Part shown: positions 1 to 10,314 of the stretch, in pieces
How positions within the stretch are numbered: the stretch's first letter is position 1
Layout of the letters: every line of letters starts with the position of its first letter
NCBI GenBank assembly: GCA_019916065.1
Contig: CM034234.1
Location: 14,118,520 to 14,182,519 of the forward strand
DNA: 64,000 nucleotides
Direction: 5' to 3'
From: Vitellaria paradoxa
Lineage: Eukaryota > Streptophyta > Magnoliopsida > Ericales > Sapotaceae
The notes under the pieces: generated by a model
Database searches by the model: none
The model's input: only the letters and a program-made list of their open reading frames with translations
What the model was told of the DNA's origin: nothing
Position numbers and translations under genes: made by a program

Positions 1-3000
1 GTGATAATCCAAGAACACCTTGAGAGCGATCTCTGTGTATTTGAATCCCTAATACAAAAGAAGCGTCACCAAGATCTTTCATTTCAAAGTTCTTTGATAG
101 AAATCTCTTGGTTTCATGTAATAGGCCTATATTATTACTGGCAAGCAGTATGTCATCGACATATAAAACCAAAAAAATATGTTTACTCCCACTGAACTTA
201 TGGTATATACAATCATCCATCTCAAAATCGAACGAGATAACAACTTGGTGAAATTTGTAATACCATTGACAAGATGCTTGCTTGAGTCCATAGATGGATT
301 TCTTTAGTTTGCAAACCATTTGCTTTGCATCATCCGACACAAAGTTTTCTGGCTGCACCATATAAATAGTCTCATCAATGTCACCATTGAGAAACGCTGT
401 CTTAACATCCATCTGATGTAACTCAAGATCGAAATGCGCCACCAATGCCATTATAGTCCTGAAAGAGTCTTTCGATGAAACCGGAGAAAAAGTCTCTTTA
501 TAATCGATGCCTTCTTTCTGTGTAAAGCCCTTAGCAGCAAGACGTGATTTGTACCTCTCTACATTGCCCTTTGAATCCTTCTTGGTCTTAAATATCCACT
601 TGCAACCAATAGGTTTCGCACCTTCAGGCAATGGAATAAGGTCCCATACATCATTGTCCTTCATGGACTTGATCTCTTCATTCATGGCATCGATCCACTT
701 CTGAGAGTTAGAACTTTCCATGGCTTGATGGAAGTTGATTGGATCATCTTCCACCACTCCAATGTCAACCTCATGTTCTTGGAGAAATACGATGTAATCA
801 TCCGAAACCGTACTTCTCCTTTCTCTCGTGGATCTCCTTAATGGTATTGGTTCTTGAGGTTGTAGAGTTTGTTCTTCTGGAACAACTTCTTGAACTTGAA
901 TGGGAAGTTCAATGACATTGTCTAAATCCGGTGTTGCTTCTTGAACAATGTCAGGAATAAGAGCCTGATCTTGATCATTGTCAATAGCAATTGGAGGAAT
1001 ATCAACATATTCCTCTTCAAAGACAAGGTCTCTAACCCTTTCTCCCCTGGAAAACTTAACATCCTCAAAGAACCGGGCATTTCTCGTCTCAAAAATTGAC
1101 TTAGTCATGGGATCATAAAACTTGTAACCCCTGGACCTCTCAAAATATCCAACAAAATAGCAACTGATAGTCCCTGAGTCCAGTTTCTTTTCATTCGGCC
1201 TATAAGGCCTTGCTTCAGCTGGACATCCCCAAATGTGTAAGTGCTTCAAACTAGGTTTCTTGCCCGTCCAAAGCTCATAAGGGGTTTTAACAGTCGCTTT
1301 AGTTGGAACTCTGTTAAGTATATATGCTACGGTCTTTAATGCTTCTCCCCAGAGTGATTCTGGTAAGGTAGAATTACTAATCATACTCCTCATCATGTCC
1401 TTAAGTGTTCGGTTTCGTCTTTCAACAGCACCATTCATAGTAGGTGAACCCGGCATGGTGTACTGTGGTACGATACCCCATTCCTCTAGGAATTTAGCAA
1501 ATGGTCCTGGACGTTGTTCACCTGATCCGTCATATCTGCCATAGTACTCACCACCACGGTCAGATCTAATGCTCTTAATTCTTTTGCTGAGTTGATTTTC
1601 AACTTCAGCCTTATAACTTTTGAACACGTCCAATGACTGTGATTTTTCATGGATGAGATAAAGGTAGCCATATCGTGAAAAATCATCTATGAACGTTATA
1701 AAGAACTGTTGACGATTCCAAGAAGGTGTAGGGAATGGCCCACAAATGTCCGTGTGTATAAGTTCTAAGATGTCTGAAGCCCTGTTGGCACCAAATCTCC
1801 TAACATTTGTTTGTTTCCCCTTTATGCAATTGATGCACATATCAAAATCTGTAAAATCAAGGGGTTTGAGAATATTGTCAGACACAAGTCTTTCAATTCT
1901 CTTTTTGGAGATATGTCCTAATCTTTTGTGCCACAACGAAGCTGAATTCTCATTGGTTAACTTTCGTTTTATACCTCGTGTATTAACATGCAGGGATTCA
2001 TTAAAAGAGGCAATTGTATCAAGCAAATATAGATTTTCGTAACTTAATAAAGAACCAGTACCAACCAATTTTGAATCATGAAACAGACTGAATTTATTAT
2101 TTCCAAATGAACAACTATATCCAAACTTGTCCAAAACAGAAATTGAAATCAAATTCCGTCTAAATGACGGTACAATGAAAGTCTCTTTCAAATCCAAATA
2201 AAAACCAGTTCTTAACAATAATCTAAATGTTCCTATTGCCTCAACCTCCACCGACTTGCCGTCGCCAACGTAAATGTATCTTTCACCATCACTAGGCTTT
2301 CGGCAACTCAGGCAGCCCTGCATAGACACACTGATGTGAGTTGTTGCACCAGAATCTATCCACCATGTGTGTCCAGGTACCAAAGTCAAATTAACCTCAG
2401 AACAAACAAAACCAAGAAGCATACCTTTCTTCACACGCCATGCGTGATAGTTGGTACACTGCATCTTCTTATGACTTGCAGCTCCACAAAAGAAACAGCC
2501 ATCCTGAGTTTGTTCCTTTTGTTGTTCCTTTTGCTGTTTCTTTTGCGGTGCCATTCTTGCAGCTTCCTTATCTTTTTTTCTTTTCTTGTTCCTTTTGTCC
2601 TTGGAGATAATGGCTAAGTGAGCACTTTCTGCCTTATCATGTTTCAACCTTTCCTCTTCCTGGACACAGTGAGAGATGAGCTCATTAAGGGACCAAGAGT
2701 CCTTTTGACAGTTATAGCTCACCTTAAATTGACTGAACTGTGCCGGAAGGGATATCAAAACCAAGTGAACTAGAAACTCCTCAGATAGTTCCAACTTGAG
2801 TCCCTTCAGTTTTGAAGCAAGGTGAGACATTTCCATAATGTACACCCTTATGTTTCCTTTCCCTTTGTACCTCATTGAGATAAGGTTTGCTAAAAGTGTA
2901 CTAGTTTCAGCCTTTTCATTCTTGGCAAACCTTTTCTCAAGATCTACAAGGAAACCCTTAGCCGTATCAACCTTATCAGACATAGTGCCCCGAAATGCTT

Positions 3001-3240
3001 CTGGAATAGCACGCTTCATGACCATTAGACTTATGCGATTCGATCATTCCCACTTTTCAATTTCCCTCTTGTCATCAGAGGTACTCTTGTCAATAAGAGC
3101 AGCAGGTCAATCAATCCTTAACGCAAGGTCTAGGTCCATGACTCCGAGAATGATCATGACATTCTCTTACCATGCTTTGAAGTTAGTGCCATTAAGCATA
3201 GGAATGGAATTTATGCTAGCAGAGATATTTGCAGCAGAAC
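1..3240 (-). pseudogene. Copia gag-pol polyprotein, gag disabled, pol open to the window edge
   Basis: The minus frame whose codons start at positions 1 modulo 3 has no stop from 3043 down to 1, about 1,014 codons. In order it shows: a gag core; a CCHC zinc knuckle CX2CX4HX4C ([14 protein letters not shown], about 2463-2504); protease IDSGATTH (about 2350); the integrase HHCC region with CINC near 1830; integrase core motifs [17 protein letters not shown] (about 1545-1567) and an E in [10 protein letters not shown] (about 1420); and reverse transcriptase with DVKTAFLNG and the catalytic YVDD (about 154-165). The gag head is broken by TAA at 3167-3169, TGA at 3107-3109 and TGA at 3044-3046. 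No initiator ATG lies at the expected N-terminus; the first Met in frame is at 3197-3199. The two TGA codons fit CGA-to-TGA change, i.e. CpG deamination. The element probably could not make Gag itself. Confidence 0.93.
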
Positions 3241-4196
3241 CAGTAACTGAACAGAAAACAAAACAAACAAAACAAAACTCACATAAATTTCGTATAATGC
3301 AAATAATAAATTCAAATAATGGTAAGGCCCATCACAAGATACCGAATACAACATTAATATTTAGTCTTTGGACAAAAATATCAATTTGTAAATGGTATTC
3401 TTGGTGTAGCAATCAAACATTGACGATAAGACATGCCAAACAATAAACCTTTCTTTGGATCGATTTATTGCTTATATGTTATACCGAATAATCGTTACAT
3501 GCTTATCACCACAGGTGCGTATATAATTTTGCCAAATATTGACCTTTTCTTTGGGCCGACCAATATCCGCAAGAATTACAAACACACAACGTTTTAATAT
3601 TCAAGAACAAAGCAATTTTCACAAGAGAGGTTGCTTTGACAACATCTTGTTTCAATTAATTTATTTTCGAATATTATATACCAAAAAATAACAATACCAA
3701 ATTTGAATTTAAATTGCCCAATATATATATATATATATATATAAACCTTATTATTATTATTATTATTTTTAATTCTGCAAAATACTGTGTTCTTGACATC
3801 ACCCATAACCCTAGGCGCTACCAATCCCGAATCCAAGCATAACCAAGCATATTGACTAAAAGCATATTTATGCTTTCTGCCAAAGCATAAGCATAATGAT
3901 TCCAAAACAAAGCATATAAAGAAAGCATATAAAGTGTCAGAAAGCATATAAACCAAATTCATTATTGCATTCGTTTTTCCAATTCTGGAATCATTCACAC
4001 GTTAACCTTTAGCCACATCTCATGAAGGTTCCAATATGCAAATATGCACAAATTGAATCCATAGAACTACCGAAACTGGAAAAAAAAAAATTACAAATAT
4101 TGAATTTTGAAACCGAATGAAACTGAATTCAATATTTCATTAAACAATTTTTTTATTTTTTATTTTTTTTTAACCCTCAATGATTCAAAATGAGAT
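3241..4196 (-). other. Copia 5' leader between primer binding site and gag
   Basis: This stretch of about 950 bases has no convincing coding frame. It holds an (AT)n run at about 3720-3742, an ATT run at about 3749-3766, and a cluster of about eight AGCATA hexamers at 3834-3953. The 134-codon minus-strand reading frame that crosses it consists largely of repeat-encoded Ile/Tyr and Asn and is not a credible protein. Such a leader would hold packaging and dimerisation signals in a live element, but none can be identified by eye. Confidence 0.6.
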
Positions 4197-4208
4197 GCTC
4201 TGATACCA
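4197..4208 (-). other. Primer binding site for initiator tRNA-Met
   Basis: The minus strand reads TGGTATCAGAGC, the standard plant Ty1/Copia primer binding site, complementary to the 3' end of initiator tRNA-Met. It lies two bases inside the LTR border, as expected, and fixes both the element's orientation and its LTR end. Confidence 0.95.
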
Positions 4209-4210
4209 AT

Positions 4211-4668
4211 TGTTGTAAAAATCTGTCAAATCCGAATCCTCATATTAAATCATTAAGATTTATTAATGTAAAGCGGAAGCATACCTGGATCCATAAGATC
4301 AATTGTAATACCGCACTTCTGAATGGTTATTGATCTTCCGAATCAATACGTAGGTTTTGCCCCTTTTTTTCTGATGATGGGATGTCAGAAAGATAAAAGA
4401 AAAACCCTTCGTCTGATTTGGGGACCATAACCCTAATATAATTAACTTCTTGTTAATTATTATTATTTCTAATTTGGCCCATCAGAAAATTAGAAATAAT
4501 ACTTTGGTCTCTACACAATAAAAGGCCCATACTTAATTAGATGCATTAAAGCCCAAAATACCCAAAACCTTATTAGATCACTTTAAGTGGGCTTAATCTA
4601 ATATGATAGCCCTTAATACACAATAATCAACACATAAGCCCACATGATTAATTGAAATAAACCCAACA
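4211..4668 (-). repeat. Copia 5' long terminal repeat (458 bp)
   Basis: The LTR starts (minus strand) TGTTGGGTTT at 4668 and ends CAACA at 4211, giving the TG...CA ends and short TGTTG/CAACA inverted repeat normal for Copia LTRs. The inner border abuts the primer binding site. The outer border is inferred from the TGTTG terminus only, because the partner LTR is outside the window. Confidence 0.85.
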
Positions 4669-6162
4669 GTATGTGTATATAGGTTTGTGCTACACATTAG
4701 AAAGATGTAATGCATACAAGATGGCAAAGTGAGCAAGCGTGTGCATGAGAGATGACGTAGCCCGCATATAAGGTGACAAACTAAGTTGGCATGGGCACGA
4801 CACAAAGGGTGTGCACACGAGATAGTTGAAAGTGGGTGGTGCGCAAATGGAATGGCTAAGTCAGGTGTTATACGCATGGTGAGAAAGGTTTCATGCACAA
4901 AACTGAGTCAAATACACAATTCTGTAGATCACAACTCATGTTTTGCTACAAGTTTCTTTTCCCATTCAAAAACTCAAATTCACTTAATCCAAACACGCAA
5001 GGGTACCAAAGAGTGTAAAATAAGGAGTCTCATGCAAAGGTTTCAAAATTTAATATAAAAATCATGAATTATCGCGTATTGATCAAGGAACCTCAGTCAA
5101 CCAAATTCGCACACACACACATATAGCGAGAAACATATACATGCACAGGTTAAATTGATACTTAAAAACATGCATGTGTCTGAAGTAAATCCGGAACATA
5201 CTTTCTTTGCATTTGTTTTCCAAAAAAAAAAAACGAAGGAATTAAGGGAAGATCACCTTGCCTCTCATCCGAGCTCAATCAAGATCCTAGGTCTCCCTTC
5301 CTTCCTCCTCTTCCTCTGCTTTCTCTTCTTCTCCTGCTACAGTTCCAACTTTCTCCCTCTCAATCAAACTCTCCAGTTAATCACACCCCGCCCATATGTA
5401 ATAGATGATGAGGGAGGAAAAGAAACAACCCATGTAAATGGCTAGGTGTTCCTTCTTTAGGTAAGGATCATGTCAGGTGGTCCTCATGCGTCGATTAGTG
5501 ATGTCCTAGTGTTTATTTCAGTGAGGTGCAATTTTGTTCTCTTCAAATTAAATCCAGCCCCAGAGCATAATTCAATTCAATTCATTTTAGCTCAAGACAA
5601 ATGATCTGGCTCAAATCAATTAAATTCGGTCCAAGATTTAAATTAATTAGCAGCTCGTAATAAATTCTGAAAACACTCGATTATATCTGAACAATCGTGC
5701 AGTTCGTGTTGATAAAATTCTTGGTCATTACACCCCCCTCCGCTTCTCATCCTCTCACTCTTGTTCAATAGAAACTACTGCACCAGACCGTTCTTGAATT
5801 CATGACAACTAGTATGGATGAATGTCACTTCACCACCTGCACTTTCTGCTCCTTTCTTTCTAATTGGGGTAAGGAAGAGATTTTTCAGATTTTTATAACA
5901 TGACTTTAAACTTTATGTCTGGATTGCAAGCATATTGGTGTTTTGCAACTTTAGCTCTTGGTGTAACATTGTGCTTTAGGAGATTTGAGTAAACATCCTG
6001 AAGCTTATAGAATTATGAGAAATTTCATAATTGTAATATTGGAACTCATCTTGTAACCTTTGCTTTTGAGACATCTGGGAACTGTCTAAATGATGCCTCA
6101 ATTTATTGTGTGATATCTATCTCACGGACCTTGGGCTTGAAGTTGTTTTGTCTTCTAAACAG
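4669..6162. other. Non-coding sequence between Copia LTR and first DRE2 exon seen
   Basis: I see no credible coding exon here and in particular nothing resembling the N-terminal methyltransferase-like half of DRE2. There is a C/T-rich block at about 5270-5350. A stretch at about 5540-5735 ends like a degraded LTR (TTGGTCATTACA) but lacks definable borders. The simplest reading is one long DRE2 intron, enlarged by the Copia insertion, or sequence upstream of a truncated gene copy. Confidence 0.5.
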
Positions 6163-7074
6163 ATTAAAGCCAAGAAGCCTTCTTGGCAGATTGGTTCATC
6201 CTTTACTCTCAAGAGGAAGCCAATAAAAAGCTTGTTCAAAGTCCAGATTGATGGTGATGTTGATCTGATTGATGAGGATAGCCTCCTTACTGAAGAGGAT
6301 TTGAAAAAACCCCAATTGCCACCTTGTAAGACAATGAGATTAAAGATCTATTGCTTTTGAATGATGCTTCTATGAATCTTATGCCATAAATAGTTTGAGA
6401 AACTTTGGCCTTGTTTTTTTAGCACCCGAGCATTTGAGTTGCATTCTCACGATGCTTTTAGTAGAACTTTTATTAAGTATCAAAATAAAAATTATAATGA
6501 TAAATAAGTAAATAAAAAATTGAGAAACTTATGATTTATGATTTTCAAATTACCACTTGTGCAGTTGGCGATTGTGAAGTTGAAAGCACAAAGAAAGCCT
6601 GCAAAAATTGCACTTGTGGAAGGGCTGAGGCAGAGGAGAAAGTGCAGAAGCTAGGAATGACAGCGGATCAGCTGAACAATCCTCAATCAGCATGCGGCAG
6701 TGTACGTGCTGATCTAACTTCATTTCATTCCCAAGTACCAACTATTTTCTGGTGGCGTCCCCTAGATTGGATTACTTTTGGAGAATGAAGGCTTTAGATA
6801 GCAATTAAGAGGCTACTTTGGCCAGTTTGTTTAATTGCCTCATCATAGAAAGCGAAGATCAATTATGATACCTCACCTAGTTTAATTGATATCTTGTACA
6901 ACTTAAACCATCTTTAGATGTAAGGGACCTGTCAGATTTGATATTGCATAAAGTTGAGGATAAAGTGAGCCTTGTTCACATAGTTTTAAATAACGGTATT
7001 ATTGGTGTAATGGTTGCGGATATAGCGCAATGTTAATATGAACTCAGGTACAAGTGATATGGAAACACGAACTA

Positions 7075-7133
<59 letters not shown>

Positions 7134-7821
7134 ATTTAAATAAATATTTTTCATAGATATATTTAAATAATTATTTTTATTTTATAGGATAATTTGGTAT
7201 TTACAAAGTACCATTAAATTATTTCAAACAAATATAAGATTTATACATAATTATGTGCTAAAATTAAATTGTTTTATATATTTTTTTAGATGTTTAATTA
7301 TATATGCAAACGTGTGTATTATATTTTTACCCAAGTGTCAAATATCGACAGACGTATTTCGTATATCTAAAATAGTCCATTTAACATAAGTGTGTCAGAT
7401 GGAAAATAACTGAAATTTGGTATGATCACCGTTACGTAATGGAATTGAAACCTTCTAAAACCGTTGCATAAATAGAAGTTTTCTAAACCATGCTTATTCA
7501 TCTCTGGGATCCGTTATTTTGTTTCCAGTTTGTCTATTGAATTCAATTTGTTCTTGCTCACTGAAATTTTGGAGTGCATGCATACAGTGTGGGCTGGGCG
7601 ATGCTTTCCGGTGCGGCACATGCCCTTACAAAGGTCTCCCTCCGTTCAAACTTGGCGAGAAGGTGGGGTTAAAGATTAGAAGGCAGCCCAAAGTCTCTTT
7701 TGCTTTTCTGGGTCAATATATCAAGGAAATTTGTGTAACATGAACGTTTTTTCTTCTTTTTTTTTTTTTTTTTTCTCAACAGATTGCTCTACCAGGGAAC
7801 TTTCTTGTAGCTGACTTTTAA
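6163..7821 (+). CDS. DRE2: Anamorsin/DRE2 (CIAPIN1 domain), C-terminal exons only
   Basis: Four exons join in frame: 6163-6325, 6565-6701, 7588-7662 and 7783-7821 (TAA), giving 137 residues. All borders are GT-AG. The product starts at the linker (IKAKKPSW) and includes the acidic stretch [16 protein letters not shown]. It then shows both CIAPIN1 cysteine motifs, CX8CX2CXC (ending CKNCTC) for the [2Fe-2S] site and CX2CX7CX2C (ending CGTC) for the second cluster site, and ends NFLVADF. In yeast and plants DRE2 takes electrons from the diflavin reductase TAH18 for cytosolic Fe-S cluster assembly. All eight cysteines are present, so this part looks functional. Full-length DRE2 is about 270 residues, and the N-terminal half is not visible here. 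Either it lies left of the window across a Copia-filled intron, or this is a truncated copy. Confidence 0.88.
7078..7130. repeat. TA microsatellite in DRE2 intron
   Basis: A run of about 20 TA dinucleotides, ending in TATG repeats, lies in the 886-bp intron between DRE2 exons 6565-6701 and 7588-7662. Confidence 0.9.
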
Positions 7822-8483
7822 GAGGTTGAAACTGGATCTCTGTTGGACGGTTGAGCCCTACAATTGAAGCAGCTAGAGATTGTTTCGTCACTAGAAATGA
7901 GCTTTAATTTTATTCAGTTATCACCATTCCTTTTTTTTTTTTTTTTTGAATCCTGAAATAATGCAAAACCAATGTTTGGTTATTGCATGAATGCTACTAC
8001 TGCCAAGACAAAGTGTTCAGTTGAAGTATAATGTTAATATTACATTAAATTTTGATTTAGTTGGCAATGTCTCTCTCTTCTTTCTTGGAGAACATTTTGG
8101 TTGTAATAGATGCAAAATATTCTAACATTAATGCGAGCATTGCTACTCTTCTTTTTTTTTTTTTTTTTGGTGGAAGGACTTAAAACGTAAGTAACCTAAT
8201 CCTTCCACTTGATGAATTGTGTTTTAATCTTCAAATTTATAAATTCAGTACGAATTTTAGTCAAATCTGTGAATTTGTTCTCCAACTATCTTAATTGGCC
8301 AAGTGCACAAATAATGCAAGTTTTTACACAATCATGGTATTGGTTTTTAAAATTAACATCTTAAGAATTTTTCAATTACTTCTCTAATTGTAAAAAGTAC
8401 TTTATTGAATTCCGCAAGAGTAAGGGAGATAAATATGAGATGAGTAGTGGATAGAGAAAGAAAAGAAAGACAAACGGAATAGA
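7822..8483 (+). other. DRE2 3' flank and unoccupied DNA up to the MULE
   Basis: Presumed 3' UTR and downstream flank of DRE2 with several poly-T runs (7928-7946, 8150-8168). No coding frame is seen. From about 8404 the sequence begins to resemble the repeat found again at 18380-18450. Confidence 0.5.
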
Positions 8484-8492
8484 TATGTTTGT
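8484..8492. repeat. MULE target site duplication, left copy
   Basis: TATGTTTGT here matches TATGTTTGC at 18155-18163 with one C/T mismatch. Nine bases is the standard Mutator-superfamily target duplication. Confidence 0.85.
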
Positions 8493-8690
8493 GGATTTTT
8501 TTTCATTCTGCTGATCATTGCCGCACATTTATACTGATTGTCGTCGAAAATAAAGAATTTGGAGGTTTGCTATTAATGAAAACGCGTAATGAGTATGCGG
8601 CTTGGAAACCACAATATCACTCCGCGGCTGTCAACTCGTCACGCAAAAACTGCGAACTCAGACTATGGTTTTTGACAACCGCAGAAGCAT
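8493..8690 (+). repeat. MULE left terminal inverted repeat
   Basis: It pairs with the reverse complement of about 17960-18154. By eye the two arms are about 85% identical over 190 bp, differing mostly by C/T and G/A changes. The shared core includes TGTCGAAAATAAAGAATTTG at about 8540-8560 and the AATGAAAACGCGTAATGA segment. Confidence 0.9.
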
Positions 8691-9100
8691 TATGCGGTAC
8701 ATGACCGACTTGGTCAATCTGCACATCAACAAACGCGAAATGACAATGTGGCTCTTGGCACCCATCATGTTACTGCTGTTTTGGTTCCTTTGTTTTTTTA
8801 GTTACTGCAATAGGCCCTGATATGGCTAATTAACAAAAAAAAAAAACAGCAACTTCAAGCTGCAACATGCAACTTCAAAAAGCAGCCAATCTAATTACCA
8901 AAAAAAAAAAAAAAAAAAGCAGCAAATCTAACAACGGGAATCCAACAAAAAATAAAATCTGCACCAAAATATAAAAGCCTTCTTAATTTCAGCATTCTTA
9001 ATTTTAGAAGTCAAAATCACTTCAAAACATAAAAGTTAAAAAAAAAATAAATAATAATACAGTTTGCTCCAAGTCTATGAGAATCAATATTTGAACTGTC
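8691..9100. other. MULE internal DNA left of captured exon
   Basis: No gene is seen. Two stretches contain a short imperfect repeat built on AGCAACTTCAAGCTGCAA and poly-A runs (8834-8908). Confidence 0.5.
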
Positions 9101-9198
9101 CTAAACAAAAGTGGGACACAGCTTTTCCAGAAATGCGATAGCATGAGATGTCTCCAGAGCTGGAATTATGCCTTGTAGCCTAGATAACCGCTTAAAAG
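9101..9198 (-). pseudogene. TSB: Captured exon of tryptophan synthase beta subunit
   Basis: Reading leftward from 9198, after a long polypyrimidine tract and CAG acceptor (9199-9230), the frame gives [18 protein letters not shown] followed by [11 protein letters not shown], then a stop (9101-9103). This matches the highly conserved stretch near the C-terminus of plant tryptophan synthase beta, the pyridoxal-phosphate enzyme that makes tryptophan from indole and serine in plastids. Only this exon was recognised; the glycine-rich end of the enzyme that should follow (SGRGDKD) is absent. The intron acceptor is retained, so capture was from genomic DNA, as in Pack-MULEs. It lies in the same orientation as the transposase and PMD genes. 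It cannot encode an enzyme by itself. Confidence 0.9.
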
Positions 9199-10080
9199 CT
9201 GCATGAAAAAAAAAAAAAAAAAAAAAAAACCACAGGAACAATCAATTACAAAAACAAGGAAAGGAAATACAGAGGAACCCCAGCATTTGATAATTGATAG
9301 TAAAATAACTAGGTGATTGAGCAAACATAATTTGTCAAAAATAAACTTCACAAAATACCAGAAACAGTTGAAAAACGAAGAGGATAATAGAATGGAGGAT
9401 TAACAAATAATACTTGTTAGCAGGTAAACAACTTTTATGTCCTCCCAACAGTCCCAAAAACCAAAAATTAGGTAAAGACAGTTTATGGAATAGCACATTG
9501 GCAAACGTTCAAGGATTTCTGAGAAGTAAATATTTGGAAACAGTGCACATTTTGAGTATTGCAATCTTTCATTTAACTACCATGCTCATATTAATATTTA
9601 TAAGTTCAGTGGGAGACAAAAAAATTTCTTAAGCCAGTCCTTAACAATTACAAGAAAATTATGCATCAGAAAGCAAAACCACCACAGAAAAATGGACCTT
9701 GGAGATGTTGATACAACAAGAAGATCTTCTTGTGTGTGTGAGTGTGGATAAGAAAACCAGTGGCTTATGGATTATAAAATATAAATGAAGAAAAGCTTCT
9801 TTGCAAGAATAAAACAACTAGATTACACACACATGGAACACTAATGACAGTTGACATTAAGTTTGTCATGCAAATAAATAAATATCACCTTTTATTACCC
9901 CCATTCCTTAAGACTAAAAGTCTAAAAATAACTTTACATGTTTACGGAATGTGTAACTTAATTGAGAATTAGTTTATCTCATAATACATGATAAAACACA
10001 ATATATGAAAATAAATATAAAAAACAAACAATGATGCTTATTTTCTGCAACTAACGATAAGGTAAACTGCACTCACACAA
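9199..10080. other. MULE internal DNA, possibly captured intron
   Basis: It begins with a pyrimidine tract (minus strand) that serves as the acceptor of the captured TSB exon, so at least the first part is probably TSB intron. I searched for a preceding TSB exon and did not recognise one. The rest is AT-rich and unrecognised. Confidence 0.4.
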
Positions 10081-10314
10081 TCAGGGAGTGCTATCATCTG
10101 GATCTGATATCACCACCACGCATTTTGTAGCCCTCCTTTGCTGATGCAAATTGCCCTTTCTTACGAAGTATCCTACAAATTTAGTCAAATCAATGAGGCA
10201 AATATAAGAATATTAGTGATAACAAAAACAGCAACAAAAGATTTATAAGTATAGTACCTATAATTCCATGGTTCACAACATAGGTAAATGTATTTAAAGA
10301 TTCATAACAACGTA

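Larger units (their letters stand above)
1..4668 (-). mobile_element. Ty1/Copia LTR retrotransposon, cut by left window edge
   Basis: The element reads right to left. Its 5' LTR is at 4211-4668, the primer binding site at 4197-4208, an untranslated leader at about 3240-4196 and gag-pol from about 3240 to position 1. The domain order protease, integrase, reverse transcriptase is that of Ty1/Copia. RNase H and the 3' LTR must lie left of the window, so LTR divergence cannot be used to date the insertion. The five bases beyond the LTR (4669-4673, GTATG) would be one copy of the target duplication; the other copy is out of view. The element lies 1.5 kb upstream of the first visible DRE2 exon and in the opposite orientation. 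Confidence 0.93.

Noticed and set aside
1..3446. Plus-strand reading frames of 64-202 codons across this stretch
   Set aside because: They are antisense shadows of the Copia polyprotein read on the minus strand.
3594..3998. 134-codon minus-strand frame
   Set aside because: Its sequence is largely encoded by AT and ATT microsatellites in the Copia leader.
5536..5735. Possible solo LTR ending TTGGTCATTACA
   Set aside because: No matching start, duplication or partner could be defined.
9166..9351. 61-codon minus-strand frame
   Set aside because: It reads a polypyrimidine tract and intron in front of the captured TSB exon, in a frame different from the exon.
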